Position numbers and translations under genes: made by a program. DNA of 64,000 nt from assembly GCA_963850095.1 (NCBI GenBank), contig CAWKJX010000001.1, positions 62,001 to 126,000 on the forward strand, read 5' to 3'. Below the pieces are notes generated by a model that saw nothing but the letters and a program-made list of their open reading frames with translations, was not told the DNA's origin and did not search any database. Shown piece by piece: positions 53,043 through 62,281 of the stretch; position 1 is the first letter of the stretch; every line of letters begins with the position of its first letter. The stretch comes from Bog-473 sp963850095 (GTDB taxonomy: Bacteria; Actinomycetota; Acidimicrobiia; Acidimicrobiales; RAAP-2).

Positions 53043-56000
53043 ATGTGCAGCGACGTGGCTACCGGGGTTCACGGAACTGGTGACTCCGGCAACGGAACGG
53101 GCCGCGAAGTTCGAGTGGCCCTCGGGCGGCGGGTCGAGGTGATCGGCGACCTGCTCCTCCCGCCGGAGCCCTCCAGCAGCTCCCTGGCCGCCTGCAGTGA
53201 CATCGCCCGCCGGCTCGAGGAGTGGCAGGGACCCGGGATCGTGATCCTCTGCGGCCGCCTGGCCGCGCCGAGTTGCGCGCAGCACGAAGGCGCCGCCGCG
53301 GCCTTGGCCGCTCATCCCGTGCTCGTGGGCACGCTGCGTGATTTCGCCGGGCGGCCCGACTCCCGCATCATCGCCGTGCTGGAGCCTGACGAGCGGGACG
53401 ACGCCCTGGTGGAGGAGTTGAGCCGTTGCGGCGTGCAGGTCCGCGACAGCGTGGACCTGCACTGCGAAACCGGGGCCGGCACCCGGAGAGTCCTGGTCCG
53501 GTCCGGGTCGCTGCGGCCCGACGCCAACCCGCCGATCGACGCCGCGCCCACGGAGGACCGCCCCTGGCTGACCGGCATCGAGCGCCTCGACGACCCCCTG
53601 CTGGCCCGTCGCTTCGTGACGTCGCGACTCCTCTACCGGCGCCTGCGCCGCTACCTGTGGGCGCCGCCCCTGGTGCTGGCCGCCGTGGCGCTGCTGCTGC
53701 GCGTCGAGTTCGTCGTCGACGGCCTGGGTCGCGTCTTCCGCTCGCCGCGCCAGCAGAACGCGCTCCAGCGCGCCTATGACGCCTCCTGGTTCTCGCGCTT
53801 CATCGCCACACTGGTCATCGCCGTCATCCTCCTGATCATCCTGGCCGTCGTGGTCGCCCTCACGTCCCGCGGCATTTGGCGGGCGCTCGGGGGCGGCGGC
53901 CTGCCCGCGCCGTGGGCCGGCGGCGCGTCGGGGACCAGCCCCATCGCCCACAACCAGCTCCTGATCGACGGCGAGGAGGCGCTCGACGTGACCCGACGCG
54001 CCGTCGATGCCGGCGCGTCGGGTGTCATCGCCGGCGGTGCGCTGGTGCCCGAGCTCACCCACCTCGACGCCGGCTTCTTCGCCTGCCCGGGCGCCACCTC
54101 GGAGGTGGTGCACGAGCACCGGGGCCGCCTGGGGTTGCCGCCCACGTTCCTGCACCATCGACAGGAGGCGACGCTCGAGATCGAGACGGGTGCCGACCTC
54201 CACGTCCGCCTGCTGCTGGCCGAGGCCGATCTCCCGATGGCGACCATGGGCGAACGGCTGGTCACGGCCGACGTCGTCATAAAGGGCCGCTCCAAGGCGG
54301 CCGAGGTGCACCCCGAGCTGGCGGCCTCGTGGCCGAGCGGGGCGTCCTGGCCGCCCGCCCCCGAGGTCGCAGCCGACCACATCAGCGTGCGGCGCATCCG
54401 TCGCCTGGCCGCCGTCTCCCTGTTCGTGGCCGGCGTCATCGACCTGCTCTCCTCGGTGACCGCACCGCTACGGGCCCACCTGCACCTCATTGCGCAGTAC
54501 CTCCCGGTCACCGTCGTCCAGGCCGCCGGCGCCCTGGTGGCCATCGCCGGCATCGGCATGATCATGCTGTCGCGCGGCATTCTGCGCGGGCAGCGACGTT
54601 CGTGGATCGTGGCCGTCGCCCTGCTCGAGCGCGTCGCTGGCCCTGCACATCGTCCACGCCGCCGACATCATCACCCTGGTCGTGTGCGCCGCCGTGCTCG
54701 TCCTCCTCGTCGTCCAGCGCGAGCGCTTCCGGGCTGAGAGCGAGCCCGCCACTCTCGTCAGCGCCTTTGTCATCCTGGCCGTGGGCGGCATCATCGCGAC
54801 GCTGGGCGGCTTCATCGCCGTCGAGGTGGCGGGCCGGGTGCACCACCACCCGCTGCCGCCCTGGCCCCAGGTCCTGCTCGGGTCGGCCGAGCGGCTGGTC
54901 GGCGTGCAGAACGTGGCCTTCCCGACCACCATCGATCGTTACGCGTCCATCAGCCTGCTGGCCGTCGGCCTCAGCCTGATCGTGGTGGCCCTCTACCTGC
55001 TCACCCGCCCCGTGGTGGACCGCCGGCTGTCGTCGGGCCGGGCCGTGATGGCCCGGCGGGCGGCCGAGCTGCGGGCGCGCGACATCGTGCGCCGGCACGG
55101 CACCGGGACCCTCGACTACTTCGCGCTGCGCGACGACAAGCAGTGGTTCTTCCACCGGGACTCCCTCGTCGCCTACGCCGTCTTCGGCGGTGTCTGCCTG
55201 GTCTCACCCGACCCCATCGGTCCCTTCTCCGAGCGCGCCCACGTGTGGGACTCGTTCCGCCACTTCGTCGACCGTCACGGGTGGGGCCTCGGCGTCATGG
55301 GGGCCGGCGAGGAGTGGTTGCCCACCTACCAGGCCTCCGGGATGCGCTTCCTCTACATCGGCGACGAGGCCGTGGTCGACCCTCGGCAGTTCTCGCTCGA
55401 GGGCGGGAAGATGAAGGGGTTGCGCCAGGCGGTCAACCGGGTGGCCCGCTACGGGTACACGGTGCGCTTCCTCGATCCGGCCCACCTGAACCTGGAGGAC
55501 GCGGCGCGCATGGCCGAGCTGATGGCCAAGAGCCGCCGGGGCGAGCAGGAGCGGGGCTTCTCCATGATGCTGGGTCGGCTCTTCGACCCCCGCGACACCG
55601 GCTTGCTGCTCACCCTGGTCGAGGGCCCCGACGGTTCCCCGGTGGCCATGTGCCAGTTCGTCCCTTCTCCGGCCATCGGCGGCTACTCCCTCGACCTGAT
55701 GCGGCGGGACCCCGGCGACCATCCGAACGGCCTGCTCGACTTCGCCCTGTGCTCCACCATCGACCACCTCAAGGAAATGGGCATGCGCGGGCTCAGCCTG
55801 AACTTCGCCGCCATGCGCTCCATCCTCGAGGGCGAGACCGGTGACGGGGTGACCCAGCGGGTGGAGCGCTGGGCGCTGCGGCGGCTCTCGGGCGTGCTCC
55901 AGATTGAGACGCTGTGGCGGTTCAACGCCAAGTACGAGCCGCACTGGCTGCCGCGCTACATCGTGTTCGACTCGGCCGAGCAGTTCGTGCCGGTGGCCGT

Positions 56001-56175
56001 GCAGATCATGCGGGCCGAGTCCCTGACCGAAGTGCCGGTGATCGGGCGCCTGCTCACCACCACGAAGCGCGCCGGGCCGACCCTCCCCGACGAGGTCGTG
56101 GCCGCGCTCGACGACGGCAACGGCCGCGGAGCGGCCGGTCCGCGAGAGACCGAGAAGGTGGAGCCCCGGCGGTGA
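53043..56175 (+). CDS. Large lysyl-phosphatidylglycerol-synthase-like (DUF2156) protein, one frame break
   Basis: About 1043 residues when an extra A at 54628 is removed (restoring LLGASLALHIVHAADI). Residues 1 to about 135 have strands and GD/CGR-like motifs (VIGDLLLP, ILCGRLAAP) that may be a worn calcineurin-type phosphoesterase. The middle carries many membrane helices. The last about 350 residues form the GNAT-like DUF2156 domain that transfers lysine or another amino acid from tRNA to phosphatidylglycerol (GEEWLPTYQASGMRFLYIGDEAV, FNAKYEPHWLPRY). The start is uncertain: ATG at 53032 has a better ribosome site but another frame. It may tune surface charge against cationic peptides or acid. 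Confidence 0.82.
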
Positions 56176-56309
56176 CCGAGCCCCGCTGCCCTCGTTGCGG
56201 GCACCCCGGGGTCCACGACCCCCGCGGCGAGGGGCCCCGCTGCGACACCTGCGACCGCTGCTGGGCCGAGGCGAAACGGCACGAACGGCCACCGCATCAT
56301 GGCGGATGA
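56172..56309 (+). CDS. 45-residue zinc-ribbon protein
   Basis: A tiny protein starting VTEPRCPRCGHPGVHDPRG and carrying CPRC and CDTCDRC, two cysteine pairs able to bind one zinc. The GTG start overlaps the stop of the lipid synthase as GTGA, strong support for real, coupled translation. Function unknown; similar mini zinc ribbons often serve as adaptors. Confidence 0.75.
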   Translation: MTEPRCPRCGHPGVHDPRGEGPRCDTCDRCWAEAKRHERPPHHGG

Positions 56310-56318
56310 GGTGATCAC

Positions 56319-56768
56319 GTGTCCCTGACCATGACCCGGGCCGAGCGCGAGGCCTTCCTGGCCGACGTGCACGTCGGCATCCTCAGCGTGGCCGACCCCG
56401 GCCACGGACCCCTCTCCGTGCCCGTCTGGTACGCGTACGCTCCCGGGGGCACCATCGACGTCGTGACCGGCGGGACGAGCCGCAAGGCCCGCTGCCTGCG
56501 CGCCGCCGGCCGCTTCACGCTGTGCGCCCAGACCGAGGAGGCGCCGTACCGCTACGTGAGCGTCGAGGGGCCCATCAGCGCCACGCGGACCTCGGTCACG
56601 GCCGACGAGCGGCGTGCCCTCGCCTATCGCTATCTCGGGCCCGAGGCGGGCGATCTCTATTTGGCCGCGACCGAAGCGGATGCCGCGGCGAGCGTCCTGT
56701 TCTCCATGTCGCCCGAACGCTGGCTCAGCACCGACTACGCCAAGCAGTTCGGAGGCTCGTCCGGCTGA
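56319..56768 (+). CDS. PPOX-fold flavin/F420-binding family protein
   Basis: A 149-residue pyridoxamine 5'-phosphate oxidase-like split-barrel protein. The N-terminal DVHVGILSVADPGHGPLSVPVWYAY and the middle TGGTSRKARCLRAAGRFTLCAQ resemble actinobacterial members that bind F420, FMN or haem. The cofactor cannot be told. GTG start, nine bases after the zinc-ribbon gene. Confidence 0.82.
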   Translation: MSLTMTRAEREAFLADVHVGILSVADPGHGPLSVPVWYAYAPGGTIDVVTGGTSRKARCLRAAGRFTLCAQTEEAPYRYVSVEGPISATRTSVTADERRALAYRYLGPEAGDLYLAATEADAAASVLFSMSPERWLSTDYAKQFGGSSG

Positions 56769-56783
56769 GACGACGGCCGCCCG

Positions 56784-57410
56784 CTAGCCGTTGCAGAGGA
56801 TCCCCAGCAGGCACGCCGTCGTGGTCGTGGTGGGAGGTGGCGCCGTGGTCGGCGTCGTCGTCGGTGGCGGCGGTGAGGTGGTCGGCGGCGTCGTGGTCGG
56901 CGGCGAGGTGGTCGGCGTGGTTGCCGACGTCGGCGGGTGACCGGTGCCGAAGTGGTGGGCGTCGCCGAGGCGGAGCCCGACGCGGCGCCCGAGCCGGAGC
57001 GATCGCTGGCCGGGGTCGCCACATCACGGGTCGCGGAGCCCCCGGCGTTCGACGCCTCCATCACCGTGGCGTTCTGCGGCACACCGGCGGTCGTGGTCGT
57101 CGTGCCGGTGGCGTCGGGTGCCGTGGTGGGCGACGTCGTGGGGGCCGGCACCTTGTTCGAGGCGACGGTGGCCGACGGCGACACGTCGCGGATGACCTGG
57201 GGCGGCAGCTTGGGCGTGGAGCCGCCCGGCGCCACGAAGACCAGAATGGCGAGCAGCGCGCCGACGGCGGCCAGGCCTCCGAGCATGCCCTTGCGGTGCG
57301 AAGGCGCGGGGCGGTTGGCTCGAAGGGTCAGCGAACTCTTCGTGGATCGGAAGATCGGCGGCCCGCGGCGGCGTGGCGCCCGGAGCGGGCTCGGTCAATT
57401 CGTCGTTCAT
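56784..57410 (-). CDS. Membrane-anchored Thr/Pro-rich protein, two frame breaks
   Basis: About 208 residues when repaired. It starts MNDELTEPAPGATPPRAADL, has one membrane helix (GMLGGLAAVGALLAILVFVA), then a Ser/Thr/Ala-rich stalk and a Thr/Pro repeat tail ending ACLLGILCNG. Two frame breaks are needed: an extra A at 57323-57324 and a missing G at 56935-56937. After repair the tail reads as clean TTSPPTTTPPTTSPPPP repeats, not the Arg-rich text of the raw frame, which supports the repair. A surface protein or secreted-domain spacer is likely. No domain recognised. Confidence 0.68.
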
Positions 57411-57444
57411 CGTCAGTCCCGTTCCTCCGGCACTGGCCTCACCC

Positions 57445-57456
57445 GGTTGATCAACC
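57445..57456. promoter_or_regulatory. Perfect 12-bp palindrome in a divergent promoter region
   Basis: GGTTGATCAACC lies between the Thr/Pro-rich gene and the DUF2252 gene. A second palindrome follows 15 bases later. They may be binding sites for a dimeric regulator. Confidence 0.4.
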
Positions 57457-57470
57457 CCCTGAGTGGAAAA

Positions 57471-57483
57471 CTGTCCCGGACAG
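57471..57483. promoter_or_regulatory. 13-bp palindrome in a divergent promoter region
   Basis: CTGTCC and GGACAG arms around one C. Together with GGTTGATCAACC upstream it forms a pair of symmetrical sites in a 204-base divergent intergenic region. Confidence 0.4.
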
Positions 57484-57614
57484 GGAATCTTTCGGTCGGC
57501 CGGGCCGGACCGGGCGCCCTCAGGACGCGCCCGGGAGCGCCAGCGCGGACGCCCGTCGACCGGGCCGGGGCACAATAGGGGTTCGGCCCGTCCGGACCAG
57601 GGAGGACCAACACC

Positions 57615-59003
57615 GTGAGCAAGTCCCACCATCGGGCGGCCACCCCGGTGGCCGCCAAGCACGACCTGGCGGCCACGGCGGCCGAGCGCCGGGAGATGGG
57701 ACGCCAGGCCAGGGTGCTGGCGCCCCGAGCCGGCGTCGGGGACTGGGACGAGCGGGCGCGCGGGCACGACCCCGTGGACACCCTCCTGGCCCAGAACGAC
57801 ATCCGCCTCCCCGAGCTCCTCCCCTTGCGGCACCAGCGCATGGCGCTCTCGCCGTGGAACTTCTACCGGGGCGCCGCCGCCGTGATGGCGTCCGACCTGG
57901 CCTCGCGGCCGCACAGCCGGATCGTGGTCCAGCTCTGCGGTGATGCCCATGTCCTGAACTTCGGGTTGTGGGCCACCCCGGAGCGCAACCTCAACTTCGA
58001 CCTGCGCGACTTCGACGAGACGTTGCCCGGGCCTTTCGAGTGGGACGTGGCGCGCCTGGTCGCCAGCCTCGTCGTGGCGGCCAGGGAGAACGGGGTGAAA
58101 CCATCACGGGCCGACGCGGCGGTCACGGCGGCGGTCGAGGCGTACCGGAGCCGAATGCGGCGTTACGCCACCATGCCGCTGCTCGACGTCTGGTACGACG
58201 GCACGCAGTTCGACCGCTTCATCGACTACTTCGAACCGGCCGACCGCGACCAGGTGAAGTGGGAGATCGAGAAGGGCAAGGAGAAGCGGACGAGCCGGGG
58301 CGCCTACGCCAAGTTGACCACCATGGCGCGTGGGCGCCCGCGCATCACACCCGATCCGCCGCTACGCGTGACGCTCAACGACACCGAGCAGGGGGAGATC
58401 GTCGACCAGCTGCTGGCGGAGTACCGGCTCACGCTGCAGGAGGACCGCCGCCGGCTGTTCGACCGCTTCATCCTGGTCGACGTGGTGCGCCAGGTGGTCG
58501 GGGTGGGGAGTGTGGGGATGGTGGTCTACCTCGCGTTGTTCGTGGGGAGCGCCACCGGCGATCCGCTCTTCCTGCAGTGCAAGCAGGCCGGACCGTCGGT
58601 CTACGAGACCCACACGTATCCGAGTGGGCACGACAACCACGGCGCCCGCGTCATCGCCGGCAAGCGGATGGTGCAGAGCGCGCCCGACATCTTCGTCGGC
58701 TGGGGATCGTTGGGCGACCGCGACTTCTACGTGCGCCAGTTCCGTGACATGAAGCTGATCCCGACCACCGACCTGATTTCACCGGTCCTCGTCCAGTTCG
58801 CCACCGCGTGCGGGAACGCCCTGGCCCGGGCGCACGCCCGCTCCGGTGACCCCGAGGCGATCGACGCCTACATGGGGAAGAACAGCGAGTTCACCGACGC
58901 CATGCGCAAGTTCGCCCGGCGCTACGCCGACCAGAACGAGCGGGACCACAAGCGCTTCGAGGCCGCCATCCGGCGGGGCAAAATGGAGAGCGCGTACGTC
59001 TGA
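57615..59003 (+). CDS. DUF2252 protein, kinase-like fold
   Basis: A 462-residue DUF2252 protein. Family features are LAPWNFYRGAAAVM-like text (SPWNFYRGA), GDAHVLNFG, FDLRDFDET, FEWDVARLVAS and the late VETHTYPSGH-type segment. The fold is distantly kinase-like, but the biochemical role is unknown. GTG start preceded by GGGAGGAC. It converges with nuoN, three bases between stops. Confidence 0.9.
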   Translation: MSKSHHRAATPVAAKHDLAATAAERREMGRQARVLAPRAGVGDWDERARGHDPVDTLLAQNDIRLPELLPLRHQRMALSPWNFYRGAAAVMASDLASRPHSRIVVQLCGDAHVLNFGLWATPERNLNFDLRDFDETLPGPFEWDVARLVASLVVAARENGVKPSRADAAVTAAVEAYRSRMRRYATMPLLDVWYDGTQFDRFIDYFEPADRDQVKWEIEKGKEKRTSRGAYAKLTTMARGRPRITPDPPLRVTLNDTEQGEIVDQLLAEYRLTLQEDRRRLFDRFILVDVVRQVVGVGSVGMVVYLALFVGSATGDPLFLQCKQAGPSVYETHTYPSGHDNHGARVIAGKRMVQSAPDIFVGWGSLGDRDFYVRQFRDMKLIPTTDLISPVLVQFATACGNALARAHARSGDPEAIDAYMGKNSEFTDAMRKFARRYADQNERDHKRFEAAIRRGKMESAYV

Positions 59004-59006
59004 GCC

Positions 59007-60740
59007 CTATTTGGGCAGGAACAGCAGCGTGGCGTGGTTGGCGAAGTCGATGAGGGGCTGCGGCCACACGCCGAAGAGCACGGTCACGCCGGTGCACAGC
59101 GCAATGGACAGCGCGCCGAGCGCGGGGACCCGCACCGCCTCGGGGATCTCCTCCTCTACGGCGCCGGTCTCCTGGTCGGCCAGCAGGATCTGCTCGTTCA
59201 ACTCGGTCACCGTGCCCGCCGCGGACGCCGGCGTGGCCCAGGCCAGCCCGCCGACCGGCGCACCGCCATCGGTATTTCCCATTTCGATCAGCGAGCCGCC
59301 GACCAGGTCGTCGCCGGTTCCCAGCTCCGCCGAGCCGCCCGTCCCACCCTCGGGCTCGCCCAGGCCGCCACCGGCGTACATGAGCACGGCCAGACGCAGG
59401 TAGAAGTAGGCGGCCACCACGGCCGTCACCATGGCGATCACGCCCAGGGGCACGTCGCCCGCCTCGACGACGGCGAACACCACCTGCACCTTGGCCCACA
59501 ACCCGGTGGTGAACGGCGCGCCCGCCTGGGCCAGCAGCAGAATGGCGAAGGCCAGCGCCAGCAGCGGCTGGCGCCGGGCCAGGCCGCGGTAGCGGGACAG
59601 GTCGTGGTCGGCGTCGCCCTCGCGCCCGAGCACCGTCACGATGGCGAAGCTGCCGATCGTCATCAGCATGTAGGCGAAGAGGTAGTAGAGCGCCGCGCTG
59701 GCGCCGCGGGCCGTCCCGGCCACCACCCCGAGCAGAATGAAGCCGGCGTGGTTGATCGACGAATACGCCAGCATGCGCTTCACGTCACGCTGGCGCAGGG
59801 CGACGAAGGCGCCCAGCACCAGCGACAGCACGGCCAGCGCGTAGACGATGGGCCGCCAGTCGGTGGACACCACGCCGAAGGTCGAGAACAGCACCCGCAG
59901 CATGGCCGCGAAGGCGCCCGCCTTGGCCACGGCCGCCATGAAGCCGGTCACCGGGGACGGGGCACCCTGGTACACGTCGGGCGTCCACATGTGGAAGGGC
60001 ACCGCCGCCACCTTGAAGGCGAAGCCGACGATCAGGAGCGCCAGGCCGGCCAGCAGCAGGCCGTTGGTCAGCACCACGTTCTTGGACAGGAAGTCGGCGA
60101 TCTGGGTCAGGTTGGTCGATCCGGTCGCCCCGTAGGTCAGCGCAATGCCGTAGATGAAGATGGCCGACGAGAATCCACCGAGGATGAAGTACTTGAGTGC
60201 CGCCTCGCCCGACGCCGCCCGGCGGTAGTTGAACGCGGTCAGCACGTAGAGCGCGATGGAGAGGATTTCGAGGCCGAGGAAGATGATGATGAGGTCGTTG
60301 GCCATGGCCATCAACATGGCGCCCGATGCCGACACCATGGCCAGGACGTGGAACTCCGCCCCCTGCACGCCCTCCCGGCGCAGGTAGCCGTCGGCCACCA
60401 GCGCGCTCAGCAACATGGCGATGGCGACCAGCATCATGAAGAAGACGCTGAAGCCGTCCATCACCACCGCGTTGGCCACGTAGGTGTGGGGCCCGTGGTC
60501 CTGCACGTCGGTCCACTGCCAAATGGCGATCCCCAGCGCGCCGCCCGAAATCACCACGGTGGCGGCGGTGCTCACGGCCACCCGCAGCGGGCGGCGGACG
60601 AGCGAGGCCACGCCCAGGAGCAGCACGGCCCCGCCGATCATGATGATGGGCGGCAGAATGGCCAGCCAGCGGATGGGCGGGACCTGTATGGAGTTCGACG
60701 ACGTGTGCGCCGCGGCCGCGGCCAGCAGGGTGGCGATCAC
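59007..60740 (-). CDS. nuoN: NADH-quinone oxidoreductase subunit N
   Basis: A 577-residue antiporter-like subunit of complex I with about 14 membrane helices. The discontinuous-helix and lysine residues are in FAFKVAAVPFHMWTPDVYQGAPSPV, and DVKRMLAYSSINHAG is the canonical loop. An extra loop of about 70 residues (GEPEGGTGGSAELGTGDD onward), rich in Gly and Ala, lies before the last helix, which makes it longer than usual. GTG start overlapping nuoM as GTGA; it ends the nuo operon. Confidence 0.95.
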   Translation of the reverse strand: MIATLLAAAAAHTSSNSIQVPPIRWLAILPPIIMIGGAVLLLGVASLVRRPLRVAVSTAATVVISGGALGIAIWQWTDVQDHGPHTYVANAVVMDGFSVFFMMLVAIAMLLSALVADGYLRREGVQGAEFHVLAMVSASGAMLMAMANDLIIIFLGLEILSIALYVLTAFNYRRAASGEAALKYFILGGFSSAIFIYGIALTYGATGSTNLTQIADFLSKNVVLTNGLLLAGLALLIVGFAFKVAAVPFHMWTPDVYQGAPSPVTGFMAAVAKAGAFAAMLRVLFSTFGVVSTDWRPIVYALAVLSLVLGAFVALRQRDVKRMLAYSSINHAGFILLGVVAGTARGASAALYYLFAYMLMTIGSFAIVTVLGREGDADHDLSRYRGLARRQPLLALAFAILLLAQAGAPFTTGLWAKVQVVFAVVEAGDVPLGVIAMVTAVVAAYFYLRLAVLMYAGGGLGEPEGGTGGSAELGTGDDLVGGSLIEMGNTDGGAPVGGLAWATPASAAGTVTELNEQILLADQETGAVEEEIPEAVRVPALGALSIALCTGVTVLFGVWPQPLIDFANHATLLFLPK

Positions 60741-62281
60741 TTAATGCCCTCCACGCCCTTGACGGCCACCGACGGCTGGTACTGGTGGGTGCTCGACTCC
60801 ACGTGCGCCACCAACTGGTTGACCGACGGGTCGATACGGTCGAGCACCGGCTTGGGGTACACGCCCAGGAAGACGATGAGGATGATGAGCGGCGCCACCA
60901 CCGCCTTCTCCAGCAGCCCCAGGTCGCGGATCTTCTCGTCGGCCTCACGGGGCTCGCCGTGGAAGACCTGCTGATAGGCCCACAGCAGGTAGATGACCGC
61001 CACGATCACGCCCAGGACGGCCACGACGGCCCACCAACGGTGGGTGATGAAGGTGCCCGACAGCACCAGGAACTCGCTCACGAAGCCGTTGAGCCCCGGC
61101 ACCCCGACCGAGGCCAGCATGGCCACGGTGAACACGGCGGCCATGACGGGGGCCGCCTTCTGCAGCCCGCGCAGCTCGGTGGTCTGCCAGGTGCCGCGGC
61201 GCTGGTAGATGAACCCGATCACGATGAACAGCGCCGCCACAATGAGCCCGTGGTTGAGCATGAGCAGGACGCCGCCGGCCAGGCCCTGGGTGCTGATGGC
61301 GATCGTCCCGAGGGCGATGAAGCCGATTTGGGCCAGCGACGAGTAGGTGACCAGCCGCTTCAGGTCGCGCTGGGCGCAGGCCACGACGGCTCCGTAAATG
61401 ATGCCGATGACGGCCAGCGTCAGCAGCAGCGGTGCCAGGGTGCGCGTCGCCTGGGGGAACAGGCTGAGGTCGAAGCGGATGATGCCGTAGGTGCCCAGCT
61501 TGGCCAGCACGCCCGACAACAGCACCGAGCCCTCCTCGGGCGCCTCGGTGTAGGCGTCGGGCGACCAGGTGTGCAACGGGAAGAGCGGCGCCTTGACGGC
61601 GAAGGCGGACGTGAAGGCCAAGAAGAGCAGGATCTCGGTGCTCGACGACAGGTGGGTCTGCATGAGCGGCCCGAGCGAGAAGGTCAGGTAGTGGTACTGC
61701 GACTCGTGGATGAAGGCCAGGGCCAGGATGCCCACCAGGAGGAAGGCCGAGCCCAAGAAGGTGTAGAGGAAGAATTTGATGGCGGCGTAGGCGCGCCGCT
61801 GGTGGCCCCAGCCGGCGATGATGAAGTACGAGGGCACCAGCGTCAGCTCGAACATGAAGAAGAAGACCAGCAGGTCGAGCGAGACGAAGCTGCCCATGAC
61901 CGCGGCCTCCAGCAGGAGGATCCAGGCGATGTAGGCCCGGCCGTTCTGGCGGTTGCGCCCGAGGATGATGGCGAGCGGGAACAGAATTGCGGTGAGCAGC
62001 ACGAGGAAGATGGAGATGCCGTCCACGCCCAGGTACCAGTGCACGCCGAGGCTGCTGCCCGTGTAGTCGTGGTCCGACACCAGCTGGAAGCCGCCGTCGT
62101 GCACCTTCATGACCACCAGGGTGGCGATGGAGAAGCCAAGCGTGACCAGCGAGACGATGAGGCCGAGCGCGTAGGCCAGCTCGCGGTTGAAGTTGCGGTC
62201 GAACCCGAGCAGCCCGAGGCCGAGCGCGCCGGCGGCCGGCAGCAGGACCAAAAGGGTCAGGAAGGGGACGGTGTGCGTCAT
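60737..62281 (-). CDS. nuoM: NADH-quinone oxidoreductase subunit M
   Basis: A 514-residue antiporter-like subunit. Conserved signs are FMFELTLVPSYFIIAGWG with the key Glu, FAVKAPLFPLHTWSPDAYTEAP with Lys, and DLKRLVTYSSLAQIG. The ATG overlaps the nuoL stop as ATGA, and the stop overlaps nuoN as GTGA. Confidence 0.96.
   Translation of the reverse strand: MTHTVPFLTLLVLLPAAGALGLGLLGFDRNFNRELAYALGLIVSLVTLGFSIATLVVMKVHDGGFQLVSDHDYTGSSLGVHWYLGVDGISIFLVLLTAILFPLAIILGRNRQNGRAYIAWILLLEAAVMGSFVSLDLLVFFFMFELTLVPSYFIIAGWGHQRRAYAAIKFFLYTFLGSAFLLVGILALAFIHESQYHYLTFSLGPLMQTHLSSSTEILLFLAFTSAFAVKAPLFPLHTWSPDAYTEAPEEGSVLLSGVLAKLGTYGIIRFDLSLFPQATRTLAPLLLTLAVIGIIYGAVVACAQRDLKRLVTYSSLAQIGFIALGTIAISTQGLAGGVLLMLNHGLIVAALFIVIGFIYQRRGTWQTTELRGLQKAAPVMAAVFTVAMLASVGVPGLNGFVSEFLVLSGTFITHRWWAVVAVLGVIVAVIYLLWAYQQVFHGEPREADEKIRDLGLLEKAVVAPLIILIVFLGVYPKPVLDRIDPSVNQLVAHVESSTHQYQPSVAVKGVEGIK

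Noticed and set aside
53032..53142. ATG with a good ribosome site ahead of the lipid synthase, in another frame
   Set aside because: Ends after about 36 codons and encodes nothing recognisable; could be the true start if another indel exists, but this cannot be shown.
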